Shown here: positions 1 to 7,712 of the stretch, piece by piece
How positions within the stretch are numbered: position 1 is the stretch's first letter
Layout: the number at the start of each line of letters is the position of its first letter
Assembly: GCA_022822205.1 (NCBI GenBank)
Contig: JAJECC010000079.1
Span: 1 to 59,713, forward strand
Direction: 5' to 3'
Origin: Rhodospirillales bacterium
GTDB lineage: Bacteria; Pseudomonadota; Alphaproteobacteria; Rhodospirillales; UBA2165
DNA: 59,713 bases
The notes under the pieces: model-generated
Seen by the model: only the letters and a program-made list of their open reading frames with translations
What the model was told of the DNA's origin: nothing
The model's database searches: none
Made by a program: the position numbers and the translations under genes

Positions 1-1375
1 AGAGCTCCTCCGCGGCCGACGGCGCCGGGGATGCCCCGGAAAACTCACTGGGCGCATCCGCAAGGGCGGGCGGCGCAAGCGATTGCAGTTCCTCGCGATG
101 CGGTTCCAGGGTCGGCAGTTCCACGAGACGCTCGAAGGCCATCCGGGAGAACTCCAACTCGCCGCCGTCGAACCCCAGCGCTTCCCGCGCCGTGCGGACG
201 CCAATCTCCCTCAGCCGGTCGGTGGAGTAGTACGCCTCCATGAAGCGGATCAGCGCGTCGATCAGCGGCGCCGGTCCGCGCGCCTGGCGCATCAGGTAGT
301 AGATGTTATAGAGACGCTCGGCCACATAGTAGAGCTTGCGGCGTTCGGTGCCGCCCGCCACCTCCACCACGCCTCGCTCCGTCAGACGCTTGAGGTGAGC
401 GCTGCATTGATTTGTGTCCAGTCTGGCGCGGTCGGCGACTTCCCGGGCGGTGACCGGTTTCCAAAGATATACGAGGGCGAGATAAACTTTCCGCTCTTGT
501 GGGGCGAGCCCGTCGAGATGACTCTTGAAGTATGCTGTGTGATCGTCGACCAGGTTGAGAAGATCGGCCCTGAGTTCGCGAAACGACAGGCGCGCGCCGA
601 AGCGCGCCACAATGGTCAACAACCGTGGACTTCCGCCGGTGAGGATTCGTATTTTCTGGATCGTCTCCAGCGCCGGATTTTGTCCGGATACCGTCTGCCA
701 CAGGGTCGCGCAGTCGTCCTTGTTTAGGGGGTGCAGCGTGTGCACCAGAAACAGGTCGTAGAACGCCTTGTCTACATTGTCGATCTCATCAAACCGGCTG
801 GTCGCGCTCGCCAGCAGGACGATCCGTGGCTCTGTCTGGAGAGTGTGACGCAGCTGCCATCCCGTGTGATCGTCGCCGATGTCTCCCAGCAGCATATTCA
901 GGTTCTCAACGATCAGGACCAAGCGCTTTTCTTCCCGGTCGGCGAAATCCTGCAGCGCCCCGAGGCACCGGTCCTCCAGGGTCCGGTCGTCCCGGATGGC
1001 GCGCAGCTCCTCGAAGGTGCGGCGCAGGTCGACACCGCCTTCCCGGAGCGGCGCCTGGCCGGCCAGCCGGGAGACGCATTCGAGCCAGAACTCGCCGGTG
1101 GTGGAAATCTCATAGCTTTCCTCCGCGAAAACGATGGGGAAGAAGCGCGCCGAGAGGCCGCTATCGCGCTTGACCTCCGCAGCGACCCGCAGCAGCAGGC
1201 TCGTCTTTCCGCTGCCGCGCGGCCCGATCACGATCTGATGGGTGTTCGCGCTGCCCGAACATTCGCGCAGCGCCTCCATCAGGGAGTCGTATTCGGCCGT
1301 CCGGACGCAGAAGGTGGCGACCAGTTCGTCGTCGGTGAGAAACCCCGGATTGTATTTCCTGGCCGTTACGTTCAT
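1..1375 (-). CDS. AAA-type ATPase with winged-helix domain, partial
   Basis: The reading frame is open from the ATG at 1375 to the left window edge, at least 458 codons, so the C-terminus is missing. The N-terminal third carries a Walker A motif, GPRGSGKT (about residues 46-53), and a Walker B-like strand LVLIVEN. A sensor-2-like GGSPR follows near residue 248, as in AAA/STAND ATPases. After it comes a MarR/ArsR-like winged helix (REVADRARL, then HLKRLTERGVVE) and a helical tail. Its ATG overlaps the stop of the upstream ATPase gene as ATGA, so the two are probably translationally coupled and act together. Family and role beyond 'ATPase with DNA-binding-like domain' are inference; a regulatory or defence role is possible. 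Confidence 0.8.
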   Translation of the reverse strand, partial: MNVTARKYNPGFLTDDELVATFCVRTAEYDSLMEALRECSGSANTHQIVIGPRGSGKTSLLLRVAAEVKRDSGLSARFFPIVFAEESYEISTTGEFWLECVSRLAGQAPLREGGVDLRRTFEELRAIRDDRTLEDRCLGALQDFADREEKRLVLIVENLNMLLGDIGDDHTGWQLRHTLQTEPRIVLLASATSRFDEIDNVDKAFYDLFLVHTLHPLNKDDCATLWQTVSGQNPALETIQKIRILTGGSPRLLTIVARFGARLSFRELRADLLNLVDDHTAYFKSHLDGLAPQERKVYLALVYLWKPVTAREVADRARLDTNQCSAHLKRLTERGVVEVAGGTERRKLYYVAERLYNIYYLMRQARGPAPLIDALIRFMEAYYSTDRLREIGVRTAREALGFDGGELEFSRMAFERLVELPTLEPHREELQSLAPPALADAPSEFSGASPAPSAAEEL

Positions 1376-2640
1376 CGGTCCGCACCCGGCCCGCGCCGTT
1401 GGGCCCCAACCGCGGATTCGAAGTTTCCGCCGTGGCGGCCGCGCCACCAGTCCTCGAGCAGACCGGACACGAAGCGATAACCTCCGTCCGAGCGTTCCAG
1501 ATAGCCATCATGTTCGAGCACATGCAGCACATCTTCGACAGTGGGGGTCGCGTCCTCCATATCGGATGCGAAATGCGCGCGATAGCGTTTGACGGTATCG
1601 CCGTCGAGACGGCCCTTGACGGCGGTCTCGGTCAGCATCTCCAAGGCAATTGGATATCCCGCTCTCCCGAGGACCGTTTCCAGCCGGCCCTCGTAGTGTT
1701 CCAGGTCCATCTGTCCACGCACACTCAGCAGGTCGTGCAGATAGACCTGCTCCGCATCCTCCATCGTCGCAACCGTCCGGTCGGCGCGCCGCAAGTGATC
1801 GTGCATCCTGACGAAGAACATCTGCACGTGGTGCGGGATGCAGCAACGCAACCGCCGGCACATCTCCCGCCGGACTTCCGGCGTGAGGCCGATTTCATAG
1901 GACCCGGCAAGCGCTTCCAGGCAGTCAACGGCCGTTTCCTCGCTCCACGGCTTCAGGTCATAGGGAGAAAAGATGTTGGCCTGGGCGCTGAGCCCGGCCT
2001 GTTCCAACAGCGGCTCCAGGCTCACGCTGCCCGACAGGATCAGCGTGAGCCGGTCCCGATGGGCTTGCCCCGCCTTGCGCAGCCAGCTCAGGAACGCGTC
2101 CGCTTCCCGCTTCCCCTCCGGCGTCACACGTCCCGCCTCGTCCTTTAGCAGCCGATTTACGAGTATCGGCAGTTCGTCGATCGCGAGCACGACCGGCCGG
2201 CCGCTTTCCGCCAAGGCGGCGAATATCGCGTCGCCTCTCTGCGGCCAATTGCCGGCATCTATTCCGGCCCGGAGCTTCACCCGCAAATCCGCAACCGAGA
2301 GTTCCTCGATTCGGCCGCCGGCGCTTCTCACCAGGTTGGCGAAGCCGGTCTTGATCCGATCCCATGCCGCGCGCACCGATTTCGCCTGAACGCTAATTTC
2401 CGCAATCGCATCGGCCGGATTGGTGGCGGCCTCAAGATCGACGAAGACGACCTCGAACTCTCCCGTTCCGGCCAGACGGCGCTGCAGTTCCCGGACGAGG
2501 CTCGTCTTGCCCATCCGCCGCTGTGCGGTCAGCAGGGTGTGGGTTCCCTCCCGCACCCGCTCTTCCAGCGCTTCGAGGTCCGTCTTGCGGTCGAAGAAGT
2601 TCTCTCCGTCGACCCAGTTGCTCCCGCCTTTTCGGATCAT
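1372..2640 (-). CDS. AAA ATPase (ATPase_2/STAND-like), 422 aa
   Basis: This is the first gene of a two-gene operon. The N-terminus reads GENFFDRKTDLEAL, a typical entry to archaeal-type P-loop ATPases, then Walker A-like AQRRMGKTS (about residues 39-47) and Walker B VVLAIDEL (about residues 150-157). An LSGS segment near residue 203 fits sensor 1. The C-terminal half contains a predicted winged-helix-like region (VEDVLHVLEHDGYLERS) and ends WWRGR. It has no membrane segment. The ATG at 2640 lies about 23 nt downstream of the predicted transcription start, so the leader is short. ATP hydrolysis is well supported; the cellular job is unknown. Pairing with a second ATPase by ATGA overlap suggests a two-component ATPase complex. 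Confidence 0.8.
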   Translation of the reverse strand: MIRKGGSNWVDGENFFDRKTDLEALEERVREGTHTLLTAQRRMGKTSLVRELQRRLAGTGEFEVVFVDLEAATNPADAIAEISVQAKSVRAAWDRIKTGFANLVRSAGGRIEELSVADLRVKLRAGIDAGNWPQRGDAIFAALAESGRPVVLAIDELPILVNRLLKDEAGRVTPEGKREADAFLSWLRKAGQAHRDRLTLILSGSVSLEPLLEQAGLSAQANIFSPYDLKPWSEETAVDCLEALAGSYEIGLTPEVRREMCRRLRCCIPHHVQMFFVRMHDHLRRADRTVATMEDAEQVYLHDLLSVRGQMDLEHYEGRLETVLGRAGYPIALEMLTETAVKGRLDGDTVKRYRAHFASDMEDATPTVEDVLHVLEHDGYLERSDGGYRFVSGLLEDWWRGRHGGNFESAVGAQRRGPGADR

Positions 2641-2649
2641 GGCTGTATT

Positions 2650-2699
2650 CCAACGATATTGTTGGCAACAAAATAGTTGGCAACAAATCTGTTGTCAAC
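2650..2699 (-). promoter_or_regulatory. Promoter tiled by three GTTGNCAAC operators
   Basis: On the minus strand a consensus -35 (TTGACA, 2693-2698) and a -10 (TATTTT, 2670-2675) are separated by exactly 17 bp. Three 9-bp palindromes, GTTGACAAC (2691-2699), GTTGCCAAC (2676-2684) and GTTGCCAAC (2661-2669), start exactly 15 bp apart. A fourth half-site lies at 2651-2654. They cover the -35, the spacer and the start region, which is the geometry expected for a cooperative repressor. The target is the ATPase operon beginning at 2640. No dedicated repressor gene is visible next to it; the winged-helix ATPase itself is a candidate. Confidence 0.7.
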
Positions 2700-2870
2700 G
2701 TAATTTTCGAGCCTGCGCATTCCGATCTCCCCAATTCCCCTTGATTCGGCACGCGCCCAAGCTAAATGAAGTGACGATTGCCGCTCCCTCACCGGGGCGG
2801 CGTTTTGCGTATTTGGAGGGGAGCCATGCAGTTTTGTACGAACTATTTGGGGGGTACCTCCCAAAAGGGT

Positions 2871-2907
2871 GTCAATAAATGTCCATGAATGTCCATAAAT
2901 GTCCATG
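2871..2907. repeat. Decamer repeat array A (GTCCATGAAT type)
   Basis: Four units in perfect 10-bp register start at 2871, 2881, 2891 and 2901 (GTCAATAAAT, GTCCATGAAT, GTCCATAAAT, GTCCATG). They are followed by CCCCGAAAACG. A second array of the same decamer lies at 30068-30113 and is also followed by a CCGAAACG string. The array sits in the 392-bp gene-free stretch 2641-3032 between the divergent ATPase operon and the acetyltransferase gene. Ten-base phasing puts every unit on one face of the helix, as expected for a protein-binding array, but no binding protein is known from the sequence. Confidence 0.75.
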
Positions 2908-3032
2908 TCCCCGAAAACGCAGCCATGCGCCCGGCGCATGGCGCGCGGCCGTGGGGACCGGCGGTCGCCTCCCTCTTGTCCCGATTCCCGGTTGGTGCAA
3001 GGATGCAAAAAAAACACGGAGGGACATGCCCC

Positions 3033-3575
3033 ATGCGGGTGCCCGACGCCATCGAAACGGCGCGGCTGCGCCTCAGGCGCCACCGGCGGAAGGACGAGGC
3101 CGCCTTCGTCGCGTTCATGACCGACGAGGAGGCGACCCGCTTTCTGCTGCTGACCGCGGGCGAGCGCTCAGAGGCGGGCGCGCGGGCCCAGTTCAGCCGC
3201 GCGCTGAACCTCTACGAAGCCGCCGAACCGGTCTTTTCCCTCACCATCGCCGAGAAGGAAACCGACGCCTTCGTCGGCGCATGCGGGCTGAACCCCGTCT
3301 CCGGGGAACCGGCGGCCCGCGAGATCTTCTACGACGTCATCGTCGGCCGGCAAGGCAGGGGCTATGCCAGGGAGGCCAGCGAGGCGCTCGCCGACTACGC
3401 CATGAAGGAGGCCGGGATCGCCAAACTGGTGGCGTTCCTCCGGCCGGAGAACACCCGCGCCGTCGCCGTCGCCGAATATCTCGGCTTCGAGGATCACGGG
3501 CCGGCGATGAAGCACGGCCGCCCGGGCCGCCGCTACGTTCTGTCGGGGACCAGGACCAGGCCGGGGCCGGCGTGA
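3033..3575 (+). CDS. GNAT family N-acetyltransferase, 180 aa
   Basis: The N-terminus IETARLRLRR is the usual start of RimJ/RimL-type GNAT enzymes, which transfer acetyl from acetyl-CoA to an amine. The acetyl-CoA binding loop is seen as GRQGRGYARE (about residues 108-117), followed by the typical helix ASEALADYAM and the closing segment ENTRAVAVAEYLGF. The ATG at 3033 is chosen because a GGAGGG ribosome site lies 9 bases upstream; longer in-frame starts would read through the decamer repeats. The gene converges on the SLC13 permease gene with two bases between their stops. The substrate is unknown. Confidence 0.85.
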   Translation: MRVPDAIETARLRLRRHRRKDEAAFVAFMTDEEATRFLLLTAGERSEAGARAQFSRALNLYEAAEPVFSLTIAEKETDAFVGACGLNPVSGEPAAREIFYDVIVGRQGRGYAREASEALADYAMKEAGIAKLVAFLRPENTRAVAVAEYLGFEDHGPAMKHGRPGRRYVLSGTRTRPGPA

Positions 3576-3577
3576 AA

Positions 3578-5428
3578 TCAGAGGCCGTAATACCAGGGCG
3601 CGAACAGGGTGAAGGCAAGCCACAAGACGATGACCAGCGGCACGCCGGCGCGGGCGAAATCGGCGAAGGTATAGTGCCCGGGACCCATCACCAGCAGGCT
3701 GGTCTGGTAGCCGATGGGCGTCGCCACGGCGCAGTTGGCGGCGAACACCACGGCGACGGCGAAGGCCTCGACGGGCACGCCCAGCTCCCGCGCGACCCCG
3801 ACGGCGATGGGCGTGAACAGCACCGCCGCCGCCTTGGCGGAAATCACGTTGGACAGCGCCGCCACGAGGAGGAAAAAGGCCGACAGCACCACCCACGGCG
3901 GCGCCCCGAACAGGGCGTCGATCATGGTTTGCGCGAGGTAGGCCGCGCCGCCCGTCTCCTGCATGGCGAGCCCCATGGCCAGCGCCGCCGGGATCATGGT
4001 GAAGATCTTGGTATCCAGCGACCGCACCGCGTGCTGGATGGACAGCACGCCCAGCGCCACCATGGCGACGGCGCCCCCCAGCGCCGCGACGACCACCGGC
4101 AGCAGGCCCGTCGCCGCGCAAAACACGACCCCGGCGAAGATCAGGGTGGCCCGGCGGGCGTGGTCCAGCGCCGGCAGCTCGGCCTGCGACCATTCGAGCA
4201 GCACCACGTCCCGGTTGGCCCGGAGCCGCGCGATATCGTCGGGCTGCCCCTGCACCAGCAGGACGTCGCCCTCTTCGAGGCGGATTTCGGTCACCGGCGT
4301 CCGCAGCATCCGGGCCTGGCGCTGGACGGCCAGAACCACCGTCCGGTATTTGTGCCGGAAGCCGATCTGGCGCAGGGTATAGCCGTTCATCCGCGAGGCG
4401 GGCGCCACCATCACCTCGGCGAGCACCCTATCGCCCACGGTCCAGGGCGCGCCCTCTGTCTCCCTGCCGTCCTTGAGGTCGGGAATCAGCAGATGCGGAT
4501 CGTGCGCCACGGCTTCCTCGAGCGCCTTGCGGGTCGCCGCCACCACCAGCACGTCGCCCACCCGCAGGGTGACGTCCTCGAAGGGCGGCATGATCGCCTC
4601 TTCGTTCCGCTGGATCATCCGGAGGGTCATCTCCCCGTACGCCCCGAACATGCCGCCGCGGGATTTGAGGCCGACGAGTTCGGAGCCTTCGGCGATGATC
4701 AGCTCGGCCAGGAACTGACGCCCCTCGCCCTCGACCAGCTGGCTGGCGTAGGAGGCCCGGTCCGGGAGCAGCCGGGGCGCCGCCAGCACCACGAAAACCA
4801 GGCCGGCGGCGGCCAAGACGAGGCCCGGCACGGTGAACTGGAAGAACGAGAACGGGGTTTCGCCGAGCTCGTCCATGGCGCCTGAGACCAGAAGGTTGGT
4901 CCCCGACCCGATCAGCGTGGTCATGCCGCCGAGCACCGCGGCGAACGAGAGCGGCATCATGACCTTGGAGGGCGATACCGCGAACCGGCCGGCCACCGCC
5001 TCCATGATCGGAATGCAGATCACCACCACGGGGATGTTGTTCAGGAAACCGGAAACCAGGAGCACCACCAGCAGCGTGACGACGATGGTCGGCCACTTGA
5101 GGCCGCCGCCCAGGGACATCACCAGCTGCGCGCCCCGGTCGAGGACCCCGGCCCGCACCATCCCCTGCCCCACCACCAGCAGCGCCAGCACGGTGATCAG
5201 GGCCGAGTTGGAGAAACCGCCGATCACCCGTTCGGCGTCGAGCACATTGGCGCCGTCAGCCCCGGCGACGGGGAAGAACTGGAAATAAATTGCGATCACC
5301 GCCAATAGCCCGATGGACGTCACCTCGATGGCGATCTTCTCGACGGCGTAGAGGGCGAGCGCCGCCGCAATGAGGGCGAAGGTCACCCACATGGAGAGGG
5401 TGCCGGAGACCGCGGCGCCCGCTTCCAC
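3578..5428 (-). CDS. SLC13-family permease with TrkA-C (RCK_C) domains, 616 aa
   Basis: This is an inner-membrane anion or dicarboxylate transporter of the DASS/ArsB-like superfamily. An N-terminal block of membrane segments contains the substrate-site motif GSGTNLLVSG. Two cytosolic TrkA-C-type segments follow (around LRVGDVLVVAA and LEEGDVLLVQGQ), and a second membrane block contains SNVISAKAAAVLFTPIA. The start is a GTG at 5428, two bases after the stop of the tartrate dehydrogenase-like gene and with GGAGG about 13 bases upstream; an ATG at 5392 is the alternative. The tight link with that gene suggests uptake of its dicarboxylate substrate, such as tartrate or a malate analogue. The substrate is an inference. 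Confidence 0.85.
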   Translation of the reverse strand: MEAGAAVSGTLSMWVTFALIAAALALYAVEKIAIEVTSIGLLAVIAIYFQFFPVAGADGANVLDAERVIGGFSNSALITVLALLVVGQGMVRAGVLDRGAQLVMSLGGGLKWPTIVVTLLVVLLVSGFLNNIPVVVICIPIMEAVAGRFAVSPSKVMMPLSFAAVLGGMTTLIGSGTNLLVSGAMDELGETPFSFFQFTVPGLVLAAAGLVFVVLAAPRLLPDRASYASQLVEGEGRQFLAELIIAEGSELVGLKSRGGMFGAYGEMTLRMIQRNEEAIMPPFEDVTLRVGDVLVVAATRKALEEAVAHDPHLLIPDLKDGRETEGAPWTVGDRVLAEVMVAPASRMNGYTLRQIGFRHKYRTVVLAVQRQARMLRTPVTEIRLEEGDVLLVQGQPDDIARLRANRDVVLLEWSQAELPALDHARRATLIFAGVVFCAATGLLPVVVAALGGAVAMVALGVLSIQHAVRSLDTKIFTMIPAALAMGLAMQETGGAAYLAQTMIDALFGAPPWVVLSAFFLLVAALSNVISAKAAAVLFTPIAVGVARELGVPVEAFAVAVVFAANCAVATPIGYQTSLLVMGPGHYTFADFARAGVPLVIVLWLAFTLFAPWYYGL

Positions 5429-5430
5429 GG

Positions 5431-6489
5431 CTAGAGCGCCTCCGCCACCGCGCGGCCCAATTCCCGGGTGCTCGCCCGGCCGCCCATATCCGGGGTCAGG
5501 CAGGCGCCGTCCGCCAGCACCGTCTCGATCGCCCCGACCACGGCCCGGCCGGCGTCTTCGTGGCCCAGGTGATCGAGCATCATGGCACCGGACCAGATCA
5601 TGCCGATGGGATTGGCGATGTTCCGCCCGGCGATGTCGGGGGCCGATCCGTGGACGGGCTCGAACATGGAGGGGAACTCCTTCTCCGGGTTCAGGTTGGC
5701 CGACGGCGCGATGCCGATGGTGCCCGTCGCCGCCGGACCGAGGTCGGAAAGGATATCACCGAACAGGTTGGAGCCCACCACCACATCGAACCAATGGGGA
5801 TTGCGGACGAAATGGGCGGTCAGGATATCGATGTGAAACTTGTCCACCTCGATATCGGGATAATTGCCGGCCATGGCCTCCACCCGCTCGTCCCAATAGG
5901 GCATGGTGTGGATGATGCCGTTGGACTTGGTGGCCGACGTCAGGTGCCTGGCGGGCCGGCGCGAAGCCAGCTCGAAGGCGAATTCGAGAATACGGTCGAC
6001 GCCGCGGCGGGTGAACACGGTCAGCTGGGTCACCGTCTCGTCGTCGGTGCCGGCATAGAGCCTGCCGCCGATCTCCGAATATTCCCCCTCGTTGTTCTCA
6101 CGCACCACCATCATGTCGATGTCGCCCGCCGAGCGGCCCGCAAGGGGCGACGGCACCCCCTCGAACAGCCGCACCGGACGCAAATTGACGTACTGCCGGA
6201 AATCGCGGCGGATGGGGATCAGCAGGCCCCAAAGGGAAACGTGATCGGGCACGCCCGGAAACCCGACGGCGCCGAGGTAGACCGCGTCGTGTTCGCGGAT
6301 CGAGGCGAGCCCGTCGCCGGGCATCATGGCGCCGGTCTTGTGGTAGCGCTCGCAGCTCCAGTCCAGCTCGTCCCAGGTAAACTCGACGCCGTGGGCGCGT
6401 CCCGCGGCCTCCAGCACCCGGATTCCCTCCGGCATCACCTCGGTGCCGATCCCGTCGCCCGGGATCACGGCGATCTTGTACGTCGGCAA
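5431..6489 (-). CDS. Tartrate dehydrogenase/decarboxylase-like protein, 352 aa
   Basis: A member of the isopropylmalate/isocitrate dehydrogenase family. It begins KIAVIPGDGIGTEVMPEG and contains VVRENNEGEYSEIGG, ATKSNGI and FEPVHGSAPDIAG, the signatures that bind the hydroxy-acid, metal and NAD. The serine-free VVRENNEGEY form and the internal VSLWGLLIPIR fit tartrate dehydrogenases rather than LeuB. It should oxidise or decarboxylate tartrate or D-malate with NAD and Mn2+. The start is a TTG at 6489, because the beta strand KIAVIPGDG begins at residue 5 and no ATG or GTG precedes it usefully. It is followed by the SLC13 permease gene, a plausible transporter-enzyme pair. Confidence 0.8.
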   Translation of the reverse strand: MPTYKIAVIPGDGIGTEVMPEGIRVLEAAGRAHGVEFTWDELDWSCERYHKTGAMMPGDGLASIREHDAVYLGAVGFPGVPDHVSLWGLLIPIRRDFRQYVNLRPVRLFEGVPSPLAGRSAGDIDMMVVRENNEGEYSEIGGRLYAGTDDETVTQLTVFTRRGVDRILEFAFELASRRPARHLTSATKSNGIIHTMPYWDERVEAMAGNYPDIEVDKFHIDILTAHFVRNPHWFDVVVGSNLFGDILSDLGPAATGTIGIAPSANLNPEKEFPSMFEPVHGSAPDIAGRNIANPIGMIWSGAMMLDHLGHEDAGRAVVGAIETVLADGACLTPDMGGRASTRELGRAVAEAL

Positions 6490-6502
6490 ATTTCCGGCCC
6501 GC

Positions 6503-6976
6503 TTAATTCAGCTTGAGTTCGAAGTATAGAATATCCGCCAGCGGGTTATCGCAATAGGCATCGATTTCGGCAAATCCGAGATCGCGGTAAAGCGCGATCG
6601 CCGCCTCGAGCCGCTTTTCCGTATCAAGACGCACGGCGGCGTAGCCCCGCGCCCTGGCGTAGTCGATGAGCGCAACGCTGAGGCGCCGGCCGAGCCCCTG
6701 TCCGCGCCACGGCTCCCGCACATAGAGCCGTTTCAACTCGCAGATGCCCTCATCGTCCAGGGGACGCAGCGCGCAGATTCCGGCCACTCCGTCATCCTCT
6801 TCAGCCAGGAGAATGCGTCCTTCGGGTTCAGCGTACTTGCCGGGCAAACTTGCCAGCTCTTCATCGAAGCCCTGAAATCACAAATCGATCTGCAGCCAGT
6901 TCTGGTACTCGAGGAACAATTCCCGGGTCGCCGCCATATCGTCAGCGCCGGAGGCCGGACGAAGGGATACGGTCAT
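6503..6976 (-). pseudogene. GNAT acetyltransferase interrupted by in-frame TGA
   Basis: Reading from the ATG at 6976, which has an excellent GGAGGAATAG ribosome site, gives a normal GNAT N-terminus (MTVSLRPASGADDMAATREL, then FLEYQNWLQIDL). A TGA then interrupts the frame at 6878-6880. Beyond it the same frame continues FQGFDEELASLPGKYAEPEG and the acetyl-CoA loop EPWRGQGLGRRL to the stop at 6503. In relatives I remember DLCFQGF at this point, so the TGA appears to replace a cysteine codon. A shorter product could start at the ATG at 6847 (114 aa) but would lack the first strand and helix. It lies two bases downstream of the AlaX gene. Nonsense mutation is the simplest reading; a sequencing error or recoding is possible. 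Confidence 0.75.
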
Positions 6977-6978
6977 GT

Positions 6979-7689
6979 CTATTCCTCCAGGTGGACGTTG
7001 ATCCGCCGGTTGTGCTTGCCCTTGTTTTCGATCTTGCCGACCCGCACCCGGCCGATTTCGCCCGTCTCCCGTACATGGGTGCCGCCGCAGGGCTGCAGGT
7101 CAACCCCGTCGACGTCGATCACCCGGACGCTCCCCCGGCCGCTCGGCGGCTTGACCGACATGGTGCGGACCAGTTCGGGCTGGGCATCGAGTTCGTCTTC
7201 GGTGATGGACGAAAAGCCGACCGGGTGATTCTCGCCGATCAGACGGTTGAGTTCGGCCTCGATGTGCTCCTTGTCGAGCGATGTGTCGGGCAGGTCGAAA
7301 TCGAGCCGGCTCTTCTCCCCGCCGACCTGGCCGCCGGTGACGCCGCCGTCGACCACGGCGCAGAGCAGGTGGAGCGCGGTGTGCATGCGCATGAGCCGGT
7401 GCCGCCGCTCCCAGTCGATTTCGGCGGTCACGGCATCGCCGACTTTCGGGGCGGAAACGCCATCGGCCAGGACATGAACGTGGTCCCCCGTCTCCCGGTC
7501 CTTATAGGTACCCACCACCTCCAGCGCCGACCCGTCGGCCAGCGCGAGGGTCCCCCGATCGCCGGGTTGACCGCCGCCCACGGGGTAGAAAACCGTGCGG
7601 TCGAGCACCACGCCCTGTCCGGACACGCCGGTCACCGTGGCCTCGCACGACGTCAGATAGGAATCATTGCGGAACAGTTCTTCGGTCAT
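6979..7689 (-). CDS. Alanyl-tRNA editing protein, AlaX family, 236 aa
   Basis: This is a free-standing editing domain that hydrolyses serine (or glycine) wrongly attached to tRNA-Ala. The zinc site is visible as HTALH (about residues 102-106) and CGGTH near residue 200, the four-ligand pattern of the AlaRS editing domain. The N-terminal TVFYPVGGGQPGDRG is also characteristic. It lacks the aminoacylation domain, so it works in trans. It lies directly upstream of the interrupted GNAT gene and 23 bases downstream of the threonine dehydratase-like gene, so it is probably in the same transcript. Confidence 0.92.
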   Translation of the reverse strand: MTEELFRNDSYLTSCEATVTGVSGQGVVLDRTVFYPVGGGQPGDRGTLALADGSALEVVGTYKDRETGDHVHVLADGVSAPKVGDAVTAEIDWERRHRLMRMHTALHLLCAVVDGGVTGGQVGGEKSRLDFDLPDTSLDKEHIEAELNRLIGENHPVGFSSITEDELDAQPELVRTMSVKPPSGRGSVRVIDVDGVDLQPCGGTHVRETGEIGRVRVGKIENKGKHNRRINVHLEE

Positions 7690-7712
7690 TTCCAGCCCTT
7701 TCCCGTGACCGC

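Noticed and set aside
2871..2907. CRISPR array
   Set aside because: The units are 10 bp, directly adjacent and without spacers.
2879..4885. Long plus-strand open frame (668 codons) over the SLC13 permease gene
   Set aside because: It is antisense to a well-conserved membrane transporter, has no recognisable domain, and shows the Arg/Gly/His composition of a GC-rich shadow frame.
6870..6885. Selenocysteine insertion at the GNAT TGA
   Set aside because: The bases after the TGA do not form a convincing SECIS hairpin and no selenoprotein of this family is known to me. It is kept only as a check in the findings.
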